Below, piece by piece: positions 1 to 7,567 of a DNA stretch of 38,760 bases. Position numbers and translations under genes: made by a program. How positions within the stretch are numbered: position 1 is the stretch's first letter; each line of letters begins with the position of its first letter. The DNA comes from a virus: positions 1 to 38,760 of IMG/VR virus record IMGVR_UViG_3300025120_000179; one strand, written 5' to 3'. The notes beneath the pieces were generated by a model that was not told the origin of the DNA, made no database searches, and saw only the letters and a list, made by a program, of their open reading frames with translations.

Positions 1-509
1 TCAAGGATGCCGGTTACCGTTGTTGAGTCCACACCTTTTATAGAAGCAAAAGTAGTTAGCCCTGTAATGGTCAGTGTACCCGCAGACATAGTAACTACAT
101 GGTCTACCGCCTCAACTACATTAGTGCCATCACAAAACAACAACATAGTCTTACCGCTAGGAATAGCAATACCAGAACCAGAAGCTGTTTTAACAGTAAC
201 TATCTGCCCTGCACCGTTTTTTACAATGTAAGTTTTACTTAAAGCCGGGCAAACTACAGTACCTGCGGCACTAAGCTGAGTATTAGTATCAGTAAGAGAG
301 AGCATCGCACAACGAGACTCAGAAGTAAGCCCACTAGCGATAGTTAGCGTATGAGAGTTGCTAGACCAAGTGTTTATTGTCGCTAATCCTGCGATGGCTT
401 GCTCAATCATAGTGGTTATGTTTTCGTTTACTACTGTACCCCACGAACCACTAAGTTCTCCTTGTGTAGGTAAAGCTAGTTTTAAAATTGAAGTAAACTG
501 AGTTGCCAT
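1..509 (-). CDS. Phage appendage/structural protein, N-terminal part only
   Basis: The minus-strand frame is open from an ATG at 509 to the window edge, giving 169 residues beginning MATQFTSILKLALPTQGELS. The Ser/Thr/Gly-rich, Cys-poor composition with short beta-prone repeats suits a tail fibre or other surface structural protein. The opening motif (LALPTQGELSGSWGTVVN) is one I associate with tail-fibre-like proteins of marine phages. It lies about 10 bp downstream of the next structural gene in the same operon. The C-terminus is outside the window, so receptor-binding domains cannot be seen. Structural class is likely; exact function is unknown. Confidence 0.75.
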   Translation of the reverse strand, partial: MATQFTSILKLALPTQGELSGSWGTVVNENITTMIEQAIAGLATINTWSSNSHTLTIASGLTSESRCAMLSLTDTNTQLSAAGTVVCPALSKTYIVKNGAGQIVTVKTASGSGIAIPSGKTMLLFCDGTNVVEAVDHVVTMSAGTLTITGLTTFASIKGVDSTTVTGIL

Positions 510-519
510 TTAATTAACC

Positions 520-975
520 TCAAGCTATCCGTATGATAGCGGTATTGTTGTTTGCTGTTGGAAAAGTTATGTCAAACGAAGATCCGTATCCGCTACCGCT
601 TGTGTAATCTGATTTCTTATCCGCTCCAAAATCTAATACTGCTATCGCAGGATTACCTGCACCTGACGATCTGTATATAAGCGCCCCACGAGCAGTTATG
701 ATAGAATCTGCCCAAGATACTGTAGCGAAACTAACATATGCCGTGGTTTCTGTAGAAGTAGCACTGGTCGATAGGGTTAACGTTTTACCCCCTGCGGTAT
801 ACCCCGTGCCTGAAACTTCATTTGTAACAGCGTATGCGGTAGTATCCGCTCCTAAATCAGCATCGGACGTATATAAAGCTATCTTAAAAGTTTGAGACGT
901 GTCACTACTAAAGTCCATCTCTCCACTAAGAATAGCGACTTTAAAAGATGTACACATTGTCTGCGCTATAGACAT
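520..975 (-). CDS. Small beta-rich virion protein (hypothetical)
   Basis: This is a 151-residue protein rich in Ser, Thr, Ala and Gly, with no catalytic motif, signal peptide or membrane segment. Segments such as FKIALYTSDADLG and YVSFATVSWADS look like alternating beta strands, as in head or tail decoration proteins. It sits between the adaptor-like gene at 986-1618 and the appendage gene at the left edge, with gaps of about 10 bp, so it is co-transcribed with them. The structural role is inferred from position and composition; I do not recognise a named family. Confidence 0.7.
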   Translation of the reverse strand: MSIAQTMCTSFKVAILSGEMDFSSDTSQTFKIALYTSDADLGADTTAYAVTNEVSGTGYTAGGKTLTLSTSATSTETTAYVSFATVSWADSIITARGALIYRSSGAGNPAIAVLDFGADKKSDYTSGSGYGSSFDITFPTANNNTAIIRIA

Positions 976-985
976 TTATATTTCC

Positions 986-1618
986 TTAAGTAACTGGGGT
1001 TCTAAACTGCCCAGAACGATATACGTCTTCGCGTAACTTACCATCGCCAAGATTTTTTAGTAAACTAATAGATAATAAATACATTTTCTCATAGTTAGCT
1101 ATAGTATCCGCCTCCCCTTTCATAAATCGTATTGCTTCTAAAAGCGCCCCGTTTAACAAAGCAGAGTCAAAATTTGTACCCAACCAAGAAGTCCCTGCGG
1201 TTACTATAGATGCGGGGTAGTGTCCATATATATGCTCTAGTTCATAGTTAGCATCAGGAGTGGGAGCAAGCTCTATTTGGGTATCACTATAGTAAGCGTA
1301 AAACTTAGGAAGACCGTAATGAGCCGAAGTATTTATAGGATACGCTTCACGTATAAAATTAACGTCTTTATTGAGTAAATACGTAGAGGTACTGTTACTT
1401 ATGACAGCTATACTATATGTGTACAAAAAATCACTAGGGAGCGTGTATAGTTTGTTTGTCTGTACTAACGGCCCGTCATCTGTTTTACGCAATGCAGGTA
1501 TTTGAACAGAGTTATGTATCTTCTGTTCGGTCTGTTGCGTAAACATAGCAAGTTGATCTGCGGTAAAGGTAGTCTCGCAAACGTCTTGAATATTGGCTTT
1601 TAGCTCAGTATAGTTCAT
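986..1618 (-). CDS. Phage adaptor-like (head-tail connector) protein
   Basis: The 210-residue protein starts MNYTELKANIQDVCETTF and continues with a helical segment, then YTLPSDFLYTYSIAV and PKFYAYYSDTQIELAPTPD. This layout (N-terminal helix, 'LP.D' strand, 'P..D..Y.L...Y' strand, then a helical C-terminus) is typical of phage adaptor proteins that dock below the portal, such as those of short-tailed phages. A second adaptor-like protein is encoded upstream at 2135-2821. I infer a connector role from this pattern and the gene order. No residue is uniquely diagnostic. Confidence 0.6.
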   Translation of the reverse strand: MNYTELKANIQDVCETTFTADQLAMFTQQTEQKIHNSVQIPALRKTDDGPLVQTNKLYTLPSDFLYTYSIAVISNSTSTYLLNKDVNFIREAYPINTSAHYGLPKFYAYYSDTQIELAPTPDANYELEHIYGHYPASIVTAGTSWLGTNFDSALLNGALLEAIRFMKGEADTIANYEKMYLLSISLLKNLGDGKLREDVYRSGQFRTPVT

Positions 1619-1621
1619 GTG

Positions 1622-1759
1622 TTATGCCATCGGGCCACGAGCATACAGCCCTTTAGTCGCTGCACCAGTACCACGAACTTTTATTTTGCGAGACGTATCC
1701 TTCTTGACCTCACCGCCATTTTTATACCCAGTTACTTTTTTCCTAGGTTTCATCTGCAT
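1622..1759 (-). CDS. Tiny Lys/Gly-rich protein with RG-x-G motif
   Basis: This 45-residue ORF starts at ATG 1759, preceded by AGGAG seven bases upstream; a second in-frame ATG lies two codons later. The product is strongly basic and contains 'KNGGEVKK' and a C-terminal 'KVRGTGAATKGLYARGPMA'. A near copy of that last motif ends the 321-residue protein encoded at 3318-4283 (KVRGAGIARKGVRPAKMR), so the two probably share a binding partner. Function is unknown; a minor virion or nucleic-acid-associated protein is possible. Confidence 0.65.
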   Translation of the reverse strand: MQMKPRKKVTGYKNGGEVKKDTSRKIKVRGTGAATKGLYARGPMA

Positions 1760-1772
1760 AGTACTACTCCTG

Positions 1773-2135
1773 TTAAGTTGTGACTGTGACTTGTCCTACA
1801 TTACCTATAGCTAGTAAAGTATTAGGAGTAAGCTCAAACGGGTCTGCTCCACCTCCTACTGGGTTCCAGCCCCACTGTATACCCCTGCTACTATTAACGC
1901 CGGACTCGCCTATACTTCTATCAGGACGAGGATCACGTATAGCTTGAGGATCATCTACAGGAAACTCACCTAACCTTAGCTGCGGGTGGTCAGAATTCCA
2001 ACACTCGTTACACGCTTTTAAGTTAGTATTGTTTCCTTTTACTATTAAGTCTCGTAAAGCCCTCAGTTTATATTGAAACCCGCATATATCGCAATCAGCT
2101 ATAGCTCGTTTGTTTGATGCAAACCTAGCGCCCAT
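1773..2135 (-). CDS. Zinc-finger-containing conserved phage protein
   Basis: The 120-residue product has two CxxC knuckles: CDICGF near residue 15 and CNECW near residue 42, followed by a DHPQ motif. This is a treble-clef or ribbon-like zinc site. The C-terminal half is Gly/Pro-rich and low in structure. It overlaps the upstream adaptor-like gene by one base, which implies translational coupling. The place between two adaptor-like genes suggests a small connector or virion protein, but this is inference. Confidence 0.65.
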   Translation of the reverse strand: MGARFASNKRAIADCDICGFQYKLRALRDLIVKGNNTNLKACNECWNSDHPQLRLGEFPVDDPQAIRDPRPDRSIGESGVNSSRGIQWGWNPVGGGADPFELTPNTLLAIGNVGQVTVTT

Positions 2136-2821
2136 TATACATACCCAATACGTGGTACAAAACGAGCCGAAGCCTTCTCCCTATCTTCACCAGCAGCTAA
2201 TGCAAACTGTTCTTCATATGCTTCTTTTAACATGCCAATTCTAGGTGCAAGGTCTGGGTCTTTCATAGATATATAGTAAGCTAAACCTGCGACTAAACAA
2301 GGTAGGAACCTAAAATTCATGTCCGCTGTTTGTACACCACTTCCCGCGTCTTGTACACGCCGCATACGGTAGTATTTAAATATGTAATCATTATTGTCCG
2401 GTACAGGCCATACGTTTATTGTAGGATGATCACGTAACCGTTCGATCCATACCTGTATGGGTCTGCCTTGTGTTAGCTTGTTAGGTATAGAGGCATAGGT
2501 ACTTACACTAATACGAGATATGTTAAGGTCAGATTGCGTTGCAGTAACTCCGCTATTAGTACGTATTACCTGTTCAAGCAAATCTATAGTGTCTGCGGGT
2601 AAGTTATACTCAGATGTGCCTTTAACAAGGGCTACAGTGCCTTCATCTATAGTCCAAAGATTAATACCGCGATTTTGCCATTCTATAGTCATTAGATTCA
2701 TAGAACGTCTAGCAGTACGTAGGTCGTACCCAGAACGCATTTCTCGCCCCGCACGTTCCCACGCTTCTTCAGCGATCTCCGTAAACTCCATGTCAAATGC
2801 TGTAGTACCTGACGTAGCCAT
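2135..2821 (-). CDS. Adaptor/connector-like phage protein (P22 gp4-like layout)
   Basis: The 228-residue protein opens with EIAEEAWERAGREMRSGYDLRTARRSMN, a helical segment typical of phage adaptor proteins. It is followed by strand-rich sequence (TSEYNLPADTIDLLEQVIR, PTINVWPVPDNNDYIFKYY) and a C-terminal helix (LKEAYEEQFALAAGEDREKAS). The combination 'Y.LP.DT.D..' plus 'I..WP.PD' recurs in head-completion adaptors of marine podoviruses and siphoviruses. It probably attaches to the portal ring. The family assignment rests on pattern resemblance. Confidence 0.6.
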   Translation of the reverse strand: MATSGTTAFDMEFTEIAEEAWERAGREMRSGYDLRTARRSMNLMTIEWQNRGINLWTIDEGTVALVKGTSEYNLPADTIDLLEQVIRTNSGVTATQSDLNISRISVSTYASIPNKLTQGRPIQVWIERLRDHPTINVWPVPDNNDYIFKYYRMRRVQDAGSGVQTADMNFRFLPCLVAGLAYYISMKDPDLAPRIGMLKEAYEEQFALAAGEDREKASARFVPRIGYV

Positions 2822-2830
2822 TATTACCTC

Positions 2831-3160
2831 TTACACATAAAGTGTTTTCTTACGTCTACTTTCCATGACTTGCCCACACCCAGTAGCAATAGAACGCTTA
2901 CCTCTAGCAAGCCCTCCTTTACGTAGCTTTACAGTAGCTGGCTTTGTGTTCTTAACTACCGTCTTACCCTTTGAACCTGCGCGTTTCTTCTTTTTAGCTG
3001 TAGCTGCTCTCTCACCCTTACTAAGCGATTGCGCCTTGCTCCTAGGCAAGCATCTGTCAGGGTTCTTCTTGTCTTTAGACGTTCCACACTTGCCCTTAAT
3101 CTTACCGTCTGTGCCGATACGAACCCAATCTTGGTCTACCCATTTTTTAAGGTCGCCCAT
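2831..3160 (-). CDS. Small basic protein with conserved NPDRCLPR motif (DUF5872-like)
   Basis: The product has 109 residues. Its first half reads WVRIGTDGKIKGKCG, then KKNPDRCLPRSKAQSLSKGE, a conserved cysteine-containing module that I associate with DUF5872-type proteins in phages and some large eukaryotic viruses. The rest is Lys/Arg-rich (KKKKRAGSKGKTVVKN). The start codon shares one base with the stop of the next upstream gene. High charge and late-operon location fit a virion-packaged nucleic-acid-binding protein, but no function is known to me. Confidence 0.6.
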   Translation of the reverse strand: MGDLKKWVDQDWVRIGTDGKIKGKCGTSKDKKNPDRCLPRSKAQSLSKGERAATAKKKKRAGSKGKTVVKNTKPATVKLRKGGLARGKRSIATGCGQVMESRRKKTLYV

Positions 3161-3318
3161 TACTTCTTACCTTTTGATCCCTTCGCATAGTTCGGATCTT
3201 TGCAATACTTGGATGCCGCCATGTTCGCGTATGCAGAAGGGTATGTATCAAAGGTGCGTTTCGCCCACGCTTTGCCTTTAGGACATATCTTCCCACCGGA
3301 CTTATAATACCTACGCAT
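3160..3318 (-). CDS. Small basic protein with YPSAYAN motif
   Basis: A 52-residue ORF starts at ATG 3318 and ends with TAA at 3160. It shares one base with the genes on both sides (TAATG at each junction), so the three are coupled. The sequence reads CPKGKAWAKRTFDTYPSAYANM followed by KYCKDPNYAK. The 'CP.GKA.AKR.F..YPSAYAN..AS..C' pattern is one I recognise as widespread in marine phage proteins of unknown function. Two conserved cysteines could bind metal. The basic charge suggests nucleic acid or capsid-interior contact. Confidence 0.65.
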   Translation of the reverse strand: MRRYYKSGGKICPKGKAWAKRTFDTYPSAYANMAASKYCKDPNYAKGSKGKK

Positions 3319-4283
3319 TATCGCATTTTAGCAGGACGTACACCCTTACGAGCAATACCTGCACCACGTACTTTAGCTTTACTGGTTCTTTTCTTAGCAC
3401 CACCTTTGGTGTTACCTTTGGTAGCCATACCACCACCTTTCATACCACCTTTGGTAGTCATACCACCACCTTTCATACCACCTTTGGTAGTCATACCACC
3501 ACCTTTCATACCACCTTTGGTAGTCATCATGCCGCCACCGGCTTTTAGGTTTACACCACGACCCATCAACACATCCTTTTGAGTTATCTTACCATCACCA
3601 CTTAGGTCTTTCATGCCGCCTTTGGCGTAACCCTTAGTGGTCATACCACCACCTTTCATACCACCTTTAGTACTCATTTTCGTTTTCATAGCGCCACCAC
3701 CTTTCATTTTAGGCATGTCCATACTCATCTCATCTTCACTAGGAGATATAAACTTACCTTTTCGTTTTTTGTTTGTCTTTTCGTTCATATAATCCCGTAA
3801 AGACTGCCCCGGAGCTAGGTCTTCTTTACTGACCGCCGCCATTTTTTTACCATCTTTTTCATAATATAAAGATCCAGCTTTTTTAGCCGCCGCCATGCTT
3901 TTATATTGCTCAAAGCCAGAAGGAGTTTGATTTGATTTTACTTTAGGAGGCGGGGTCATTGGGGTTGCAGGTTTACTAGCTACAACTTTTTTACTAGCCG
4001 CCTTTACTTGATCAGCTTTTTTACCAAGAGCTTTAGCTTCTTGCTCGCTTTTACGTATATTAAACCCTTTACCTACAGGTTTAGCGCTTTGCGCTTTAAA
4101 ATTAGGAGGAGTTTTCTTAGCTACTTTTTTAAAAGGTTTAGTATCTTCCTCCTTCGTCTGTTTTGTAAAAGGCTTAGTATCTTTTTTCTTCGTTTGTTTT
4201 TTAAACTTTGCCTTCCTTTTACTTTCTGCACGACGATTTTTGGCTGTATTATCGGCCTTAAACATATCAAAGATACCCATCAT
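3318..4283 (-). CDS. Lys/Gly-rich repeat protein with an EF-hand-type loop
   Basis: A 321-residue, extremely basic and low-complexity protein. Residues 1-110 are Lys-rich, apparently disordered sequence. The last third holds tandem MTTKGGMKGGG units, interrupted by DLSGDGKITQKDV, which matches a dockerin/EF-hand calcium loop (D-x-S-x-D-G-x-I-x-x-x-D). The C-terminus repeats the RG-x-G motif of the 45-residue protein at 1622-1759. Two adjacent ATGs (4283 and 4280) are possible; the second is better spaced from AGGAG. Function is unknown; a virion-internal or decoration role is inferred from location. Confidence 0.7.
   Translation of the reverse strand: MMGIFDMFKADNTAKNRRAESKRKAKFKKQTKKKDTKPFTKQTKEEDTKPFKKVAKKTPPNFKAQSAKPVGKGFNIRKSEQEAKALGKKADQVKAASKKVVASKPATPMTPPPKVKSNQTPSGFEQYKSMAAAKKAGSLYYEKDGKKMAAVSKEDLAPGQSLRDYMNEKTNKKRKGKFISPSEDEMSMDMPKMKGGGAMKTKMSTKGGMKGGGMTTKGYAKGGMKDLSGDGKITQKDVLMGRGVNLKAGGGMMTTKGGMKGGGMTTKGGMKGGGMTTKGGMKGGGMATKGNTKGGAKKRTSKAKVRGAGIARKGVRPAKMR
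3428..3526 (-). repeat. Three tandem 33-bp coding repeats
   Basis: Three near-identical 33-bp units run head to tail inside the Lys/Gly-rich gene. Each encodes the 11-residue unit MTTKGGMKGGG. Degenerate copies flank them, including one near 3635-3675 beyond the EF-hand-like loop. DNA-level identity implies recent expansion by slippage or recombination rather than ancient protein repeats. Confidence 0.85.
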
Positions 4284-4957
4284 TCTTCTCCTGCATATAG
4301 ATTGTCAAATGTAATACCTGCATCCATATAGCTACTGTCACACTCTGCACTGTGTGTCCACTGACTAGGTCTAAAATCTGGTGGCCCTTCTCCGCACTCC
4401 CAAAGAGCAGGATTTGTAACTCGTACTCGGTTATTAGGTAGGGCTACTATATTACCTGTCCACGCCCCTGCATCAGTCAACTCTATAACGTGACTCTGTT
4501 TATGTTGTGCAGGATCATCTGATATATGACTATCAGTATAATCTACTGTAAACATGTACTTGCCCGTATGAAACTCCCCATCTATCTTACATATCCACGG
4601 ACTAGAGCTAGCTCTGTCGTAGATGTGTACATGATGGTTACGAGAGCTACAATCCCAAGGTTGGCATAACCTTGAAGTCATAGCTTCAGGCCACTCTTCT
4701 AATATAGTGTCCCCTACCAACGCAGTTATGGGCATACGCGCCCACATAGCACCGCCATGTACATTAGGTTCATTGTCATCATCGTATGTCTCTGCCCCAG
4801 TAAACACTACTTGGAAACTAAGAGACCTATCAGGGAGTGAAGTAACGGCTATAGCTAACGCATGGATATACTCACCATGATACTTCTGGTGGTTGTGCGT
4901 GTACTCCCTCCTAACCCAACATTTAAAATGTGGAATATTTGATTGTAAATAAGCCAT
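4280..4957 (-). CDS. Conserved marine-phage protein of unknown function
   Basis: The 225-residue protein starts MAYLQSNIPHFKCWVRREYT. It contains blocks such as HGGAMWARMPITALVGD, QPWDCSSRNHHVHIYDRA, CKIDGEFHTGKYMFTVDYTD and ELTDAGAWTGNIVALPNNRV. These dense, well-ordered blocks look like a strongly conserved globular domain, and I recognise the pattern as common in marine viral genomes, without an assigned activity. Many His, Trp and Cys residues could bind metal, but I see no catalytic signature. It overlaps the neighbouring Lys/Gly-rich gene by about four bases. Confidence 0.7.
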   Translation of the reverse strand: MAYLQSNIPHFKCWVRREYTHNHQKYHGEYIHALAIAVTSLPDRSLSFQVVFTGAETYDDDNEPNVHGGAMWARMPITALVGDTILEEWPEAMTSRLCQPWDCSSRNHHVHIYDRASSSPWICKIDGEFHTGKYMFTVDYTDSHISDDPAQHKQSHVIELTDAGAWTGNIVALPNNRVRVTNPALWECGEGPPDFRPSQWTHSAECDSSYMDAGITFDNLYAGEE

Positions 4958-5269
4958 TTAACAATTCCATTTACGTAAACTTTTATTTATGCGACTGTTA
5001 GGGTCGTTAGCCGTTTTAGCACTTGTATTACGTTTCTTCATCCCCTTCATACGCGCACAAAAAGACTTACGACGTTTAGCGGCCTTAGAACCTTTTTTTA
5101 GCTTACTTGGCTTAGTGGTTACCGCAGTCTTTAGCTCACTACCGGGATTTGCTCGTTTGTAACTGTCTACGCCTTTCTGGTTGAGGCCACCAGACTCACT
5201 CTTGCCTTCCTTTCGTGTCCAAGCAGGGGATTTTTTTACTCCCCCGCCTTCCTTATAATAACTACGCAT
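4958..5269 (-). CDS. Small basic DUF6321-like protein
   Basis: The 103-residue product carries PAWTRKEGKSESGGLNQKG, then KKGSKAAKRRKSFCARMKGM and a C-terminal SLRKWNC. The series 'PAW.RKEGK...GGLN.KG...Y', 'RR.SFCARM.GM' and 'L..W.C' matches a module I know as DUF6321, found in phages and large viruses. It is strongly basic with two conserved cysteines. The start overlaps the end of the upstream structural gene by eight bases. Function is unknown. Confidence 0.65.
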   Translation of the reverse strand: MRSYYKEGGGVKKSPAWTRKEGKSESGGLNQKGVDSYKRANPGSELKTAVTTKPSKLKKGSKAAKRRKSFCARMKGMKKRNTSAKTANDPNSRINKSLRKWNC

Positions 5270-5867
5270 AAAAAACTGTCAAAGAAGATAACGTAGTTTG
5301 CGTGTATAACACATACCCTCCAGACTTAAATAACACACCGTCGTCAGGCACGTCAGGATATTCTGTAGAGTTTGCTGCCGCACAGGTATTAAACTGCATA
5401 CGAATGCCACCAGTAGCGTTAGTCTCTCGAAAGGTAATAGTACCTGCTGTAGCAGTATTTACTGCGTACATGCCTTTAAGCCGCATACGCCCTTGAAACA
5501 TAGGTGCCGCAATAGATGTACCTGATCCTGCACTAACATTACCCGCAGGATTACCAACTGCTGTTATAGAAGCTAACGTAGCGAAATGTTGTGTACCTAC
5601 AGCGGTATCAGCGTTTGCACCTGTAATAGACTCGGTAACCGCCGCACCTGTCTCATCTGTACCAACAACAGTAAAGGATTTACTACTGTCGTTACCAGCA
5701 CTAAGAATAGTTACATTCCTAGGCTGGTCAAAAGTAACAGCACCTCCAGAAGCCAAAGCTCCACCTATTACAAGCGCAGCATTATTACCGACAGAGGCGG
5801 CTGTGGATATACCATCAGGGTCGGCGGCAGCGGCAGTTATAAATGTCGATTCAATATCAGAAGACAT
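5262..5867 (-). CDS. Beta-rich structural protein (hypothetical)
   Basis: A 201-residue protein very rich in Ala, Gly, Ser and Thr, with alternating hydrophobic stretches (AVTFDQPRNVTILSAG, SFTVVGTDETGAAVTESI). This suits a capsid decoration or fibre protein made of beta sandwiches. It has a clear upstream AGGAG and no motif for an enzyme. It follows the capsid genes and the promoter near 6576-6604, and shares an operon with the preceding gene. Confidence 0.7.
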   Translation of the reverse strand: MSSDIESTFITAAAADPDGISTAASVGNNAALVIGGALASGGAVTFDQPRNVTILSAGNDSSKSFTVVGTDETGAAVTESITGANADTAVGTQHFATLASITAVGNPAGNVSAGSGTSIAAPMFQGRMRLKGMYAVNTATAGTITFRETNATGGIRMQFNTCAAANSTEYPDVPDDGVLFKSGGYVLYTQTTLSSLTVFYA

Positions 5868-5891
5868 AAACTACTCCTATAAAGTTAACTA

Positions 5892-6485
5892 TTAAGCTGC
5901 AAACGCAAATACGCCAGTAACACCTGTACCAATAGAACGTAGGTCAGTGGAGATGTTCCAAATACCCGCAGTTGTACAGTAGAAGTAGATACGTGATCCA
6001 GTACTCATGCAGTTAGTAGCAGCATTAGCTGGAGTAAACTTTAAGGCGGTTTCGCCCGCAGTCGATACATCAAACGTCAATGCATTAGTAGCCGTGCTTT
6101 CAATTACAGAGCCTGTGGCAAACGCATCAGTACCTGCACAATCAAACCGCAAGAAGGCCGTACCGCCAGCAGTATCTTTACTCTGAGCGTGAATACAGAC
6201 TACACCTACAGTAGCAGCGGGGAGAGTAGTAATCTGTTGTGCTGCGCCAGTAAACGGGTTGACATTAATTCCAGCGACGTAGGTAATAGTAGCGCCAGTG
6301 GCTTTAGCAGTAACTGTTTGACCAGCTAAAGTGGGTTGAATATTAATACCCAAAACATTAGTGGTAAAGTTACCATTGCTATCTAGATTAAGAGTGGTGG
6401 TCTCTGTGCCAGTGTTGGCTGCTGTTGCTACAATTTGAAAGCCGTTTTCCGAACGAACGGGGCCATTAAAAGTGGTATTCGCCAT
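5892..6485 (-). CDS. Structural protein, first gene after the capsid terminator
   Basis: The 197-residue product starts MANTTFNGPVRSENGFQIVA, an opening seen in surface structural proteins of many marine phages. The body is Thr/Ala/Gly-rich with beta-prone segments (GTAFLRFDCAG, GSRIYFYCTTAGIWNIS). It is the first gene downstream of a terminator and a good sigma-70-type promoter, so its level can be set separately from the major capsid gene. A head fibre or decoration role is plausible but not shown. Confidence 0.7.
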   Translation of the reverse strand: MANTTFNGPVRSENGFQIVATAANTGTETTTLNLDSNGNFTTNVLGINIQPTLAGQTVTAKATGATITYVAGINVNPFTGAAQQITTLPAATVGVVCIHAQSKDTAGGTAFLRFDCAGTDAFATGSVIESTATNALTFDVSTAGETALKFTPANAATNCMSTGSRIYFYCTTAGIWNISTDLRSIGTGVTGVFAFAA

Positions 6486-6575
6486 TAGATTATCCTCACA
6501 TGCGAGTTAAGTAAATCTGTCTGCATGTCGTCAGTCGGGCCTGTCAGATTTACCGGAGTTTCCCGATATAGTGAC

Positions 6576-6604
6576 AATCTAGCTTATGTATTAAGTTAAG
6601 TCAA
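6576..6604 (-). promoter_or_regulatory. Sigma-70-like promoter between capsid gene and downstream structural genes
   Basis: On the minus strand TTGACT (6604-6599) is followed after exactly 17 bases by TAGATT (6581-6576). It lies immediately after the capsid-gene terminator and about 90 bases upstream of the ATG at 6485. The -35 match is 5 of 6 and the -10 match 4 of 6. This suggests re-initiation after termination. Confidence 0.5.
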
Positions 6605-6627
6605 CAAAAAAGGGGCCGAAGCCCCTT
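6605..6627 (-). terminator. Rho-independent terminator after the major capsid gene
   Basis: On the minus strand AAGGGGC, a TTCG loop and GCCCCTT form a 7-bp stem with the very stable C(UUCG)G tetraloop, followed directly by five further T residues. It starts about 20 bases after the capsid stop codon. It would cap the capsid mRNA and limit read-through into the downstream structural genes. Confidence 0.85.
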
Positions 6628-6647
6628 AGATGTACTACATGACGGTG

Positions 6648-7556
6648 TTACGCGCCGGGGCTTCCGAAGATCCCCAAGGGGTCGGATACGCCAAACGAGT
6701 AACGCTCACGAGCTTTATAGCGAGAATTACCAGTGTCAAAGTCTGCATCCATAGATGTAGCCATTGGTGAACGGGTAAAGTGCTTCAAGCCGTTAGGTAC
6801 GTCAGTCATCAAGAACCATGCATCGGTGTCAGTCAGATAGTGGTTAATAGAGAACCCTTCTGGAATTGAACCGTTGTTCCTGATTGCGTTAAGGTCATTG
6901 TCAGCCGTGCCTACACGTCCCTCAGTCTCCAACAAACGAGTTGCAACGAATTGCAAGTTTGAAGGAATAATGAGCTTGCGAGGTTGTGCTGCAATCAACA
7001 AGCCACGCTCGTCAGTCCAGCCTCCAATTTGAATAATAGCGGCTTCTAGAGAAGTCTCATTCAAATCAGCAGGGGTAGCTGGTTCATTAGAGTTAGTGCC
7101 ACCACTTACTAGTGGGTGGTCAGTAGCACAAAGCTCTTTTCCATCACCGTAAGTTGTACCACTGGAGAAAGCATTGTTCAGAATAGACGCTGCTTTAACC
7201 TGCTTGGTGTAAGCCATAGCGCGAGCTAATGCTTTGGTATAACGAGCAGACAGTGAGTCATACAAGTTATCTTCAATCGCTTCTTCAGTGATTGAAAAGC
7301 CCATAGCAACGGTTTCATGCGTGTAGCGTGCAGTGAAAGCCTCTTGCGCGTTGTCATACTCAATTGCTGCACCTTCACCTTTGACAGGGGCAGAACCAAA
7401 GCCTGACAGCTTAGTTTCCTCTTCAAAAGAACGATCAGAAGATTCAGTTTCAAAAATCTCCTTATGCTCTTCGCCATACTTTGCGTACTCTAAACCGAAC
7501 AATGCGTTCAATCCGGGGAGTAACTCTTTTAGTAACTGCGCTCTTGAAATAGCCAT
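6648..7556 (-). CDS. Major capsid protein (HK97-fold type)
   Basis: The 302-residue protein contains HETVAMGFSITEEAIEDNLYD, then ALARAMAYTKQVKAASILN, DGKELCATDHPLVSGG and RKLIIPSNLQFVATRLLETEG. This order (a long N-terminal helix region, an E-loop-like segment, the 'DHPL..GG' stretch and a P-domain helix) is that of HK97-fold major capsid proteins of the Mu gpT-like group common in marine phages. It lies downstream of the scaffold and capsid-associated genes, the usual position. It is followed by a strong terminator, consistent with high, discrete expression. No N-terminal scaffold or protease site is visible. Confidence 0.88.
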   Translation of the reverse strand: MAISRAQLLKELLPGLNALFGLEYAKYGEEHKEIFETESSDRSFEEETKLSGFGSAPVKGEGAAIEYDNAQEAFTARYTHETVAMGFSITEEAIEDNLYDSLSARYTKALARAMAYTKQVKAASILNNAFSSGTTYGDGKELCATDHPLVSGGTNSNEPATPADLNETSLEAAIIQIGGWTDERGLLIAAQPRKLIIPSNLQFVATRLLETEGRVGTADNDLNAIRNNGSIPEGFSINHYLTDTDAWFLMTDVPNGLKHFTRSPMATSMDADFDTGNSRYKARERYSFGVSDPLGIFGSPGA

Positions 7557-7567
7557 GAGTCAACTCC

